A DNA stretch of 64,000 bases from the NCBI RefSeq assembly GCF_029024305.1, contig NZ_CP118974.1, positions 434,001 to 498,000 of the forward strand, written 5' to 3'. Below, piece by piece: positions 57,053 to 64,000 of the stretch. Under the pieces are notes generated by a model. It saw only the letters and a program-made list of their open reading frames with translations. It searched no databases and was not told the DNA's origin. The stretch comes from Mammaliicoccus vitulinus. GTDB lineage: Bacteria; Bacillota; Bacilli; Staphylococcales; Staphylococcaceae. The stretch's first letter is position 1; each line of letters begins with the position of its first letter. Position numbers and translations under genes: made by a program.

Positions 57053-57976
57053 ATGAAAGCGAATGTACTCATTTCTGGTGGTTCAGGATATATAGGTAAG
57101 CATTTAATCAGTACATTAAAAGATATCGGAAATTTATTTACTATCACAAAATATGAAGAGGACATGACTGATACAGATGTTACTTGGAGAAAATGTGATA
57201 TTTATGTATTAAAAGATATGACGAAAGCTTTGAAAGATATAGACATTGCAATTTATTATTTAGATCCTAATAAAAAGTCTGCAAAATTGACGCAAAGCAC
57301 TGCTCGTAATTTGAATGTAATCGCGAGTGATAATATGGCAAAAGCTTGCAAAGAGAATAATGTAAAGAAAATCATATATATTACAGGTTCTCCATTTGAT
57401 CAAGAAACGATAGATATATTAAGTTCAACAGGAATTGAAGTTCATACAACAGCTCAGTCAATTAAACGACCAGCTGTATCTATAGAGTTACAAAAATCTA
57501 AATTTGATGATGTCAGAAGTGTAGACAGAATGCCTATACCTTATCAGTGGGATTTAGAACAAGTTGTAAAATATTATTTTGATTGGTTACAAGAAACGAG
57601 TGGTACGCTTATGACGACTGAATTAATTGGAGATATGTATTATGTGTACTTTAAACATCGAAGCAATCCATTGCTGAAATTACAAAGAGTTAACCCAAGC
57701 ATCCATGAAGATATCATTCAGTTTAAAGTTGTTGGAGGCGCACTTACGGTTAATAAATATGAAGATAATGGTGTGTTGGAATTTAGAAAGCTCAAACTGA
57801 CGAATGAATTTGTTGTGCATTTATTTAACTATATACCTAAATTACCGTGGAGTATTTACTATTTATCACAAGCGCCTATTCACAATGTGACGATGAAAGG
57901 CTTTGAAGTTGATTGTAGAATAAAAGACTTTCAATTACGTACATTAGCTGGAGAAGTCAAAAAATATACAAAGTAA
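57053..57976 (+). CDS. graX: GraX, NAD(P)-binding auxiliary protein of the GraRS system
   Basis: 307 residues, Rossmann fold with GGSGYIGKHL (about 9-18), no SDR catalytic pair. In S. aureus GraX links GraS to GraR signalling and is essential for peptide resistance. The C-terminus HNVTMKGFEVDCRIKDFQLR closely matches S. aureus GraX as I recall it, and the downstream order graR-graS-vraF-vraG is identical. ATG at 57053 follows AAAGGAGTG. A longer open frame reaches back into the opposite GNAT gene and is not real. Confidence 0.9.
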   Translation: MKANVLISGGSGYIGKHLISTLKDIGNLFTITKYEEDMTDTDVTWRKCDIYVLKDMTKALKDIDIAIYYLDPNKKSAKLTQSTARNLNVIASDNMAKACKENNVKKIIYITGSPFDQETIDILSSTGIEVHTTAQSIKRPAVSIELQKSKFDDVRSVDRMPIPYQWDLEQVVKYYFDWLQETSGTLMTTELIGDMYYVYFKHRSNPLLKLQRVNPSIHEDIIQFKVVGGALTVNKYEDNGVLEFRKLKLTNEFVVHLFNYIPKLPWSIYYLSQAPIHNVTMKGFEVDCRIKDFQLRTLAGEVKKYTK

Positions 57977-57986
57977 GAGGGATAGT

Positions 57987-58670
57987 ATGGAATTACTAAT
58001 TATTGAAGATGATGAAACGTTATTTAAAGCAATGAAAAGCCAACTAGAAAAATGGGATTGGTCTGTACATGGAATCAATGACTTTAGTTCAGTTTTTGAG
58101 GAGTATAAAGCGATTGATCCTGACATGGTGATTATTGATATACAATTACCACAGTATGATGGATTTTACTGGTGTCGAGCGATTAGAAAACATTCTAATA
58201 TTCCGATTGTATTTCTTTCTTCAAGAGATCATCCTATGGATCAAGTGATGAGTATGGAACTTGGTGCTGATGATTTCATTCAAAAACCTTTTCATACTGA
58301 AGTGCTCGTTGCTAAATTACAGGCCATTTATAGAAGAGTTTATCAATACAATAAAGATGAACCTAGAATTAAGTTGTGGAATAAAGCGCGTGTAGATTAT
58401 GGCAAACACATCATAGAAAAAAATAGCTCTGAGATATCGTTAACTAAAAATGAAATGTTTATATTAGAAATTTTACTCAATCATAAGAACGAAATTGTGA
58501 GTCGAGATAAGATTATAACGGCATTATGGGATGATGAACAATTTGTAAGTGATAATACTTTAACCGTTAATGTAAATCGTTTAAGAAAAAAATTAGCGGA
58601 TATTGGACTCAATGATTTAATAGAAACGAAAGTAGGTAAAGGCTACATAGCTCATGAGCTGGAGGGATAA
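57987..58670 (+). CDS. graR: Response regulator GraR (OmpR/PhoB type)
   Basis: 227 residues. Receiver domain with Asp8/Asp9, phosphoacceptor Asp51 (VIIDIQLP), Thr/Ser at SSRD and Lys at QKPF; winged-helix effector from about 128 with the DNA-contact segment NTLTVNVNRLRKKL. Controls dltABCD, mprF and vraFG in S. aureus. GAGGGATAG precedes the ATG. graS starts one base after its stop. Confidence 0.92.
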   Translation: MELLIIEDDETLFKAMKSQLEKWDWSVHGINDFSSVFEEYKAIDPDMVIIDIQLPQYDGFYWCRAIRKHSNIPIVFLSSRDHPMDQVMSMELGADDFIQKPFHTEVLVAKLQAIYRRVYQYNKDEPRIKLWNKARVDYGKHIIEKNSSEISLTKNEMFILEILLNHKNEIVSRDKIITALWDDEQFVSDNTLTVNVNRLRKKLADIGLNDLIETKVGKGYIAHELEG

Positions 58671-58671
58671 A

Positions 58672-59733
58672 ATGATAAAATATTTTGTTAGGGAAAGATT
58701 GACATGGATATTATTTTTTATGCTTATGCAGCTTATTATAATCTTAACAAGTTGGTTAGATGTAGCATTTTCAACCAAAAGTGCGCTGTACTTAATAGGT
58801 ATAAACGTTATTTTATTTGGCGTATTTTTATGGCTAATTTATACGAGAGAAACTCGTTTTTATGATGCTTTAAAGAAAGATGTTCCAATAAAAGAAATTG
58901 AGCATAAAGAGTTGAATCAATCTGCATATGAAAAAATAATTTTTGATTATATCCAAAACTATGATGAAAGTACAAGACGTACAATTCACGATCAAAATAA
59001 AGAAATTCAGCTGACTAAAAATGACTTGTTGGATTGGATACATGAAGTAAAGACACCTATAACAGCAATGAAATTGTTATTAGATCAAATAGAAGAAGCG
59101 GAATTAAAGCAAGATTTATTATATGAGTGGAGTCGAATAGACTATTTGCTTGATCAACAACTTTATATTAGAAGATTATCTTCAAAAAGTAATGATTTTT
59201 ATTTTGGTCATTATTCTTTAAAAGATATGGTTATTAGTGAAATTCAGCATACACGTAATATTAGTATGGCTAAAAGGATAGGCTATGATATTCAAATCGA
59301 TCAGGAAAAAGTTTATACAGATGAAAAATGGTGTCGTACCATCATTAGACAAATTATAAGTAACGCATTGAAATATACAGAAAATAGTGAGATCACCATT
59401 TCCACTTTCGAACAAAATAATCAAATGCATTTGAAGATTCAAGATACTGGTAGAGGGATAAAGTCACGAGATATACCACGTATATTTGAAAGAGGGTTTA
59501 CTTCTACTACAAATAGACGAGAGTCAACAGCCACAGGAATGGGGCTTTATTTGGTGAAAGAAATTGCTGATGGCTTAAGCATTAAAGTAAATATTCAATC
59601 TACATATGGAGAAGGTACAACAGTATTGCTCATCTTCCCTCATCCTAATCATTTTACAGCGCTTGAACAATCAAGTGACAATAATGTCACTTCAAACCTT
59701 AAAATGTGCGATGATTCGAAGGAACTTAACTAA
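58672..59733 (+). CDS. graS: Intramembrane-sensing histidine kinase GraS
   Basis: 353 residues. Two N-terminal helices (about 11-27 and 38-57) separated by a loop of about ten residues, then a dimerisation domain with phosphoacceptor His124 (DWIHEVKTP) and an ATPase domain with N box IISNALKYTE, DTGRGI, FERGFTST and GMGLYLV. Aligned with S. aureus GraS from memory, loop residues Asp35, Asp37 and Asp41 become Asp30, Ala32 and Lys36, so most of the negative charge proposed to bind cationic peptides is lost. Start at 58672 follows GGAGGG. Confidence 0.92.
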   Translation: MIKYFVRERLTWILFFMLMQLIIILTSWLDVAFSTKSALYLIGINVILFGVFLWLIYTRETRFYDALKKDVPIKEIEHKELNQSAYEKIIFDYIQNYDESTRRTIHDQNKEIQLTKNDLLDWIHEVKTPITAMKLLLDQIEEAELKQDLLYEWSRIDYLLDQQLYIRRLSSKSNDFYFGHYSLKDMVISEIQHTRNISMAKRIGYDIQIDQEKVYTDEKWCRTIIRQIISNALKYTENSEITISTFEQNNQMHLKIQDTGRGIKSRDIPRIFERGFTSTTNRRESTATGMGLYLVKEIADGLSIKVNIQSTYGEGTTVLLIFPHPNHFTALEQSSDNNVTSNLKMCDDSKELN

Positions 59734-59782
59734 AAAAGCCTTTAATATGGAATCATAGACAAATTTCAAAGGAGTGCTGAAG

Positions 59783-60544
59783 ATGAGTATTTTAAAAACT
59801 GAACAACTGGTAAAAGTTTATGGTTCTAAAAAAAATCAACAAGAAGTATTAAAACAAATAGATATGACGGTAGAAAAAGGTGAATTCATTAGCATTATGG
59901 GGGCATCAGGTTCTGGTAAAACAACGCTTTTAAATGTTTTGAGTTCAATTGATTATGCTACGAACGGTCAAATTGAAATTAATGGACATCAATTACAAAA
60001 CATGAATAATAGACAAATGTCTAACTTTAGAAAAAAAGAATTAGGCTTTATATTTCAAGAGTATAATTTGCTGAATACGCTCACTGTTCAAGAAAATATT
60101 ATGTTGCCTTTGACGATTCAAAACATTTCAAAAAAAGAAGCGCAAATAAGATATGAAGAAATAAGTAAAGCATTAGGTATTCTAGATATTCAACATAAAT
60201 ATCCAAGTGAGATTTCAGGTGGTCAAAAGCAAAGAACATCTGCAGCAAGGGCATTTATAGGACAACCATCTATTATATTTGCCGATGAACCAACTGGTGC
60301 TTTAGATTCTAAATCCGCATCTGACTTATTAAATAAGTTAAATCAAATGAATCAGACGACGCAATCTACAATCATAATGGTTACACATGATTCCGCAGCG
60401 GCAAGTTATTCAAATCGCGTTATTTTCTTGAAAGATGGTAAAATCTATTCTGAACTTTATAAAGGAGACGATGATAGAGAGACATTTTATAAGGAAATCA
60501 TCAAAACACAAAGCGTGTTAGGTGGTGTTGTAAATGAGCTTTAA
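59783..60544 (+). CDS. vraF: VraF, ATP-binding protein of BceAB-type peptide-sensing transporter
   Basis: 253 residues. Walker [11 protein letters not shown]-loop FQEYNLL, signature ISGGQKQR, Walker [13 protein letters not shown] and H-loop THD. BceA/VraF family: it works with VraG to sense and relieve cationic peptide stress and drives GraS. ATG at 59783 lies 8 bases after AAAGGAG. ACAAATTTCA at 59759-59768 matches eight of ten bases of the GraR palindrome ACAAATTTGT and could be an operator. Overlaps vraG by 11 bases. Confidence 0.92.
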   Translation: MSILKTEQLVKVYGSKKNQQEVLKQIDMTVEKGEFISIMGASGSGKTTLLNVLSSIDYATNGQIEINGHQLQNMNNRQMSNFRKKELGFIFQEYNLLNTLTVQENIMLPLTIQNISKKEAQIRYEEISKALGILDIQHKYPSEISGGQKQRTSAARAFIGQPSIIFADEPTGALDSKSASDLLNKLNQMNQTTQSTIIMVTHDSAAASYSNRVIFLKDGKIYSELYKGDDDRETFYKEIIKTQSVLGGVVNEL

Positions 60545-62468
60545 TCACATCATTATTAAAAACTTAAGACGTAACATCCGTCATTATAGTATGTATGTCT
60601 TTTCAATTACGATGAGTGTCATGCTGTTTTTCGGGTTTGTTACTTTGAAGCATTCAGAAGATTTGAAGGGTCTACAATCTGGCGTTAAGCTAGGAGTGGG
60701 TATTCAAATAGGTGTCACAATATTAACGATTATTATCGTCGTATTCTTGCTTTATGCAAACAAACTTTTTATTAAAAGAAGATCAAGAGAAATAGGGTTA
60801 TACCAGTTAATCGGTATGACAAAACGAGAAGTCTTCAAAATATTTGCTTTAGAAAACTTTATCTTATTTGCAATAACTGCTGTGCTAGGTTCCATTCTAG
60901 GCTTTTTCTCTTCGAAAATATTATTAATGATTTTGTATAAGATTATAGATGTTCAGCAAGAAGCGCATTTAAATTTTAGTATAGAAGCCTTTATTCAAAC
61001 AGTCGTTTTAATGGTTGGCATTTATATGATCATATCTCTTCAAAATATTGTGTTTATTAAGAGAAAAACGATTCTAGCACTTATGAATGAATATAATGTT
61101 ACAGATACAAAAATTAAAAAAATTAAGTTATATGAATTAATTTTTGGTGCAATTGGCATTTTGATGATTATCGGAGGGTACTATTTATCTAGTGTAATAT
61201 TTGATAATCTTAAAGGAAATGCCATGATGGGTCTTTATTTAAGAATGATCACTGTATTGTTCTTAACGATCGTTGGGGCGTATCTATTATTTAGGTGTTC
61301 AATATCACTTATATTCAACACCATTCGTAAATATAAAAAAGGTATGCTTAGTGTAACAGACGTCGTTTCAACATCATCTATCATGCATAAGATGAAAACT
61401 AATGCTTTATCGCTTACAATAATTGCAATTGTTTCAGCTATGTCAGTGGGTCTTTTAGCATTAAGTTATGTCTCATATTACAATGCAGCAGAAACTGCTC
61501 GGAATACTGCACCTGATGATTATATTTTTATAAACAAAGATGCAAATAATCAATTCAAAAAAGCGCTAAATGACAATAATATCAAGTTCAAGGAAAATAA
61601 TTATCATGTGACGCGCTATGAGATTGATGATACTAAAGTGTTCGCATATGATGATGAACTGACTAGTACATCATCTCAATTTCCTTCAACAATTGCTAAA
61701 TCATCAGAATTTAAAGATTTGAATTTACAAGATAACGAAGTTGCTATAGTAGGTTATAGTGATATTCTTGATAAAATGATTACAGTTCATGATGATGAAA
61801 ACATATCATATAAATTAAATGATCAAACTAAGCAGCTTAAAGTGAAGTCCATTAGTAAAGAAACTTATTTATCAACTAATATTTCATATAATGCGCCTGT
61901 TTATGTTGTTTCAGATCATACATTTGATCAAATGAAACAGCATGAAGCGAAAAATGATAATCATAATGAACAGTATGGCATTAATTTAAGTGACGAAAAA
62001 GACGTTCATAAAGCAGAACAAATCTTTAGTAAACAAGTAAAGTCAAATGAATCATCGCTTTCATATCAACAGATATATAAGGACTCTAAAAGTAGTCTTG
62101 GCGTCATGTTATTTATTCTCGGATTTTTAGGCATCGCATTTCTACTATCAACTGGCTGTATCATTTACATTAAGCAAATTGATGAAACAGAAGATGAGAC
62201 TTCAAACTATGTTATATTAAGAAAATTAGGTTATACATCTAAAGATATGTCTAAAGGAATTGCATTGAAAATTGGATTTAATTTTGCATTACCATTAATT
62301 ATTGGATTGAGTCACGGGTATTTCGCAGCTAAATCAGCGTGGTTCTTCATGGGACAATCATTCTACACACCAGTACTTATTGTCATGTCGCTATATTCTT
62401 TAATTTATATATTATTTGCAATATTAGCTTATGTACATTCTAAACAAGTTATCCAACGCGTATTATAA
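60534..62468 (+). CDS. vraG: VraG, FtsX-type permease of the peptide-sensing transporter
   Basis: 644 residues, ten predicted helices, the BceB layout: helix 1, three helices (about 55-180), two to four more (about 195-300), a large extracellular domain of about 200 residues between helices 7 and 8 (about 312-515), and three final helices. The big loop recognises the peptide or its lipid complex. The start overlaps vraF, giving strict co-expression. A terminator follows, ending the graXRS-vraFG module. Confidence 0.92.
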   Translation: MSFNHIIIKNLRRNIRHYSMYVFSITMSVMLFFGFVTLKHSEDLKGLQSGVKLGVGIQIGVTILTIIIVVFLLYANKLFIKRRSREIGLYQLIGMTKREVFKIFALENFILFAITAVLGSILGFFSSKILLMILYKIIDVQQEAHLNFSIEAFIQTVVLMVGIYMIISLQNIVFIKRKTILALMNEYNVTDTKIKKIKLYELIFGAIGILMIIGGYYLSSVIFDNLKGNAMMGLYLRMITVLFLTIVGAYLLFRCSISLIFNTIRKYKKGMLSVTDVVSTSSIMHKMKTNALSLTIIAIVSAMSVGLLALSYVSYYNAAETARNTAPDDYIFINKDANNQFKKALNDNNIKFKENNYHVTRYEIDDTKVFAYDDELTSTSSQFPSTIAKSSEFKDLNLQDNEVAIVGYSDILDKMITVHDDENISYKLNDQTKQLKVKSISKETYLSTNISYNAPVYVVSDHTFDQMKQHEAKNDNHNEQYGINLSDEKDVHKAEQIFSKQVKSNESSLSYQQIYKDSKSSLGVMLFILGFLGIAFLLSTGCIIYIKQIDETEDETSNYVILRKLGYTSKDMSKGIALKIGFNFALPLIIGLSHGYFAAKSAWFFMGQSFYTPVLIVMSLYSLIYILFAILAYVHSKQVIQRVL

Positions 62469-62477
62469 AACTATTTT

Positions 62478-62507
62478 AGGACTAATGCTTGTCATTAGTC
62501 CTTTTTT
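62478..62507 (+). terminator. Terminator of graXRS-vraFG
   Basis: AGGACTAATG pairs with CATTAGTCCT around CTTGT, followed by six T. Confidence 0.9.
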
Positions 62508-62668
62508 ATGTTATAAAATACCAATGTGAACTTTGTGTATACAGAAAGTTTACAAACAAGACGAAAATTTAAAAATTAATTAATAAACAGTGGTCGAATT
62601 CATTTTGAAAGAGTACAATGAAAGAGTAATTACGTAAATTAAGATGTAAATTTTGGGAGGATTACTAA

Positions 62669-63286
62669 ATGTTTAATAAGAAGAAGGATAAGTTTGGTAT
62701 TCAGCTAGAAGCTATAGCTGAGAATTTAAGCCGCGCGTCAGTTGAATTTGGAGAAATGGATTTTGATTCAGATTTCGACTTAAAAGCTTATTCAGATAAA
62801 ATAAAAGCCTATGAGTCTAATGGTGATGATCTTATGCACCAAATGATCACTGATTTAAATCAGACGTTCATCACACCAATTGAAAGAGAAGATATTTTAG
62901 AATTGTGTGACGCATTAGATGATGTATTAGATGAAATGGAAGAAACTTCAGCAATGTTTGAAATGTACTCTATCAGTTATTCAGATGATTACATGGCTGA
63001 ATTCGTGAAAAACATCCAAGCAGCTGTAAAAGAAATTGAAATAGCTGTAACTTTAGTAGCTGAGAAGAAATTCTCACATATTCGTGTGCATTCTATTAAC
63101 ATTAAAGAATATGAAACGAATTGTGATAGCATTTTAAGACAATCTATCAAATATATTTTCAATAGCGAAACAGACCCAGTAACTTTAATTAAAATTAAAG
63201 ATATTTATGAATCTTTAGAAGATGTAGCAGATAAATGTCAATTAGTAGCAAATAAATTAGAACAAATTATTATGAAAAATAGCTAA
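62669..63286 (+). CDS. DUF47/PhoU-like phosphate transport regulator
   Basis: 205 residues, all helical, PhoU-like fold (DUF47). The acidic metal-binding repeats occur as ESNGDDLMHQ (about 50-60) and YETNCDSILRQ (about 150-160). These proteins are encoded next to Pit transporters and are thought to control them. TGGGAGGAT precedes the ATG. The pit gene starts 14 bases after the stop. The pair follows graXRS-vraFG as in S. aureus. Confidence 0.88.
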   Translation: MFNKKKDKFGIQLEAIAENLSRASVEFGEMDFDSDFDLKAYSDKIKAYESNGDDLMHQMITDLNQTFITPIEREDILELCDALDDVLDEMEETSAMFEMYSISYSDDYMAEFVKNIQAAVKEIEIAVTLVAEKKFSHIRVHSINIKEYETNCDSILRQSIKYIFNSETDPVTLIKIKDIYESLEDVADKCQLVANKLEQIIMKNS

Positions 63287-63300
63287 GGAGTTTTAGAAAA

Positions 63301-64000
63301 ATGGATAGTTTACTCATTATTACCGTAGCTATTGTTGCATTTGCGTTAATTTTTGACTTTATTAATGGTTTCCATGATACAGCCAATGCAATCGCTACAG
63401 CAGTATCTACTAAAGCACTTAAACCAAGACATGCAATTTTATTAGCAGCAATCATGAACTTTCTTGGTGCATTAATGGCAACTGGTGTTGCTCAAACGAT
63501 TGCAAAAGATATCGTAGATCCATTTAAATTAGAGAATGGTTCAATTGTTATTTTAGCAGCTTTAATTTCGGCAATAGCATGGAATCTTTTAACTTGGTAC
63601 TTCGGGATTCCAAGTTCATCTTCACATGCATTAATAGGGTCGATTGCAGGAGCAGCTATCGCATCTGCAGGATTTGGTGTATTACATTACCAAGGATTTT
63701 CTAAAATTATATTAGCTTTAATTGCATCACCGATATTAGCTTTTATAGTTGGTTTTATAGTATATTCTATTTTCAAAGTAGTATTTAAAAATAATAATTT
63801 GACTAAAACAAATAGAAACTTTAGATTTATTCAAATTGGTACTGCTGCGTTACAAGCATTTTCTCACGGTACAAACGATGCTCAAAAAGCAATGGGTATT
63901 ATTACGATGGCACTTATTTCAGCTAATATGCAAACAACAACAGATATTGAGCTATGGGTTAAAATAAGTTGTGCTACCGCAATGGGACTTGGAACAGCAG
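63301..64000 (+). CDS. pit: Low-affinity inorganic phosphate transporter Pit, 3' truncated by window end
   Basis: First 233 codons of a PiT-family phosphate/proton symporter. The family signature GFHDTANAIAT occurs near residue 23 and its inverted-repeat counterpart FSHGTNDAQKAMGI near 185; these line the phosphate path. WYFGIPSSSSHALIGSIAGAAIA is the conserved central segment. AAGGAG precedes ATG. Forms an operon with the DUF47 regulator. The remaining third lies beyond the window. Confidence 0.92.
   Translation, partial: MDSLLIITVAIVAFALIFDFINGFHDTANAIATAVSTKALKPRHAILLAAIMNFLGALMATGVAQTIAKDIVDPFKLENGSIVILAALISAIAWNLLTWYFGIPSSSSHALIGSIAGAAIASAGFGVLHYQGFSKIILALIASPILAFIVGFIVYSIFKVVFKNNNLTKTNRNFRFIQIGTAALQAFSHGTNDAQKAMGIITMALISANMQTTTDIELWVKISCATAMGLGTA

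Overview
The window looks like chromosomal DNA of a Staphylococcaceae member, most likely the Mammaliicoccus (former Staphylococcus sciuri) group. The DNA is AT-rich, Shine-Dalgarno sites are strong, and gene blocks match staphylococcal order (amaP-DUF2273-asp23; rocF-dacA-ybbR-glmM-glmS; mrp-kbaA; czrA-czcD; graXRS-vraFG followed by a DUF47/Pit pair). The 16S variable regions read like the sciuri group. This assignment rests on recall, not on a database search.

Layout: 1-1.6 kb, the end of an iron-siderophore permease operon; 1.8-4.1 kb, a GNAT gene and the sigma-B-type amaP/asp23 operon; 4.1-12.4 kb, transporters, a YjiH-type membrane protein, an IsdI-like haem oxygenase with a short-chain dehydrogenase, a SunI-like protein, ornithine carbamoyltransferase, RarD and formimidoylglutamase; 12.5-24.7 kb, a lipoprotein, a small stress-type protein, a UDP-sugar pyrophosphorylase, a lone TipAS domain, an amidohydrolase, two MFS pumps, mrp and kbaA; 24.7-30.6 kb, an rRNA operon with two consensus promoters and six tRNAs (Asn, Glu, Val, Tyr, Gln, Lys); 30.7-37.2 kb, arginase, the c-di-AMP cyclase operon with glmM, and glmS behind a glmS ribozyme; 37.9-48.7 kb, CsoR/CopA copper control, DedA, VOC, ABC ATPase, two HAD phosphatases, a CHAP protein and others; 48.8-56.9 kb, a NERD protein, the CzcD/CzrA zinc module, a CHY zinc-finger protein, an MFS pump, a YkvI transporter, an esterase and a GNAT; 57-62.5 kb, the graXRS-vraFG antimicrobial-peptide module; and finally the DUF47/Pit phosphate pair, cut by the window end.

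Functional links: GlmM, GlmS and the UDP-sugar pyrophosphorylase supply envelope precursors. DacA with YbbR makes and tunes c-di-AMP. GraXRS-VraFG senses and counters cationic peptides. CsoR/CopA and CzrA/CzcD are self-contained metal-efflux circuits with visible operators. Arginase, ornithine carbamoyltransferase and formimidoylglutamase handle nitrogen.

The least ordinary content is intergenic. Four composite elements (9867-10455, 22402-22816, 37218-37812, 45173-45544) share two homologous, opposed, quasi-palindromic modules of about 70 bp with an invariant loop, terminator-like hairpins at their ends, and a 41-bp hairpin repeat present in 6, 1, 9 and 1 copies. Three carry the same 16-codon ORF with a good ribosome binding site. 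Each element is bracketed by two near-identical copies of a hairpin that differs from locus to locus and appears to be the local gene's terminator. This suggests a non-autonomous mobile element that targets terminators. Partial relatives lie at 13254-13520, 44319-44400 and 53957-54174, and an unrelated 51-bp hairpin array lies at 49767-49950.
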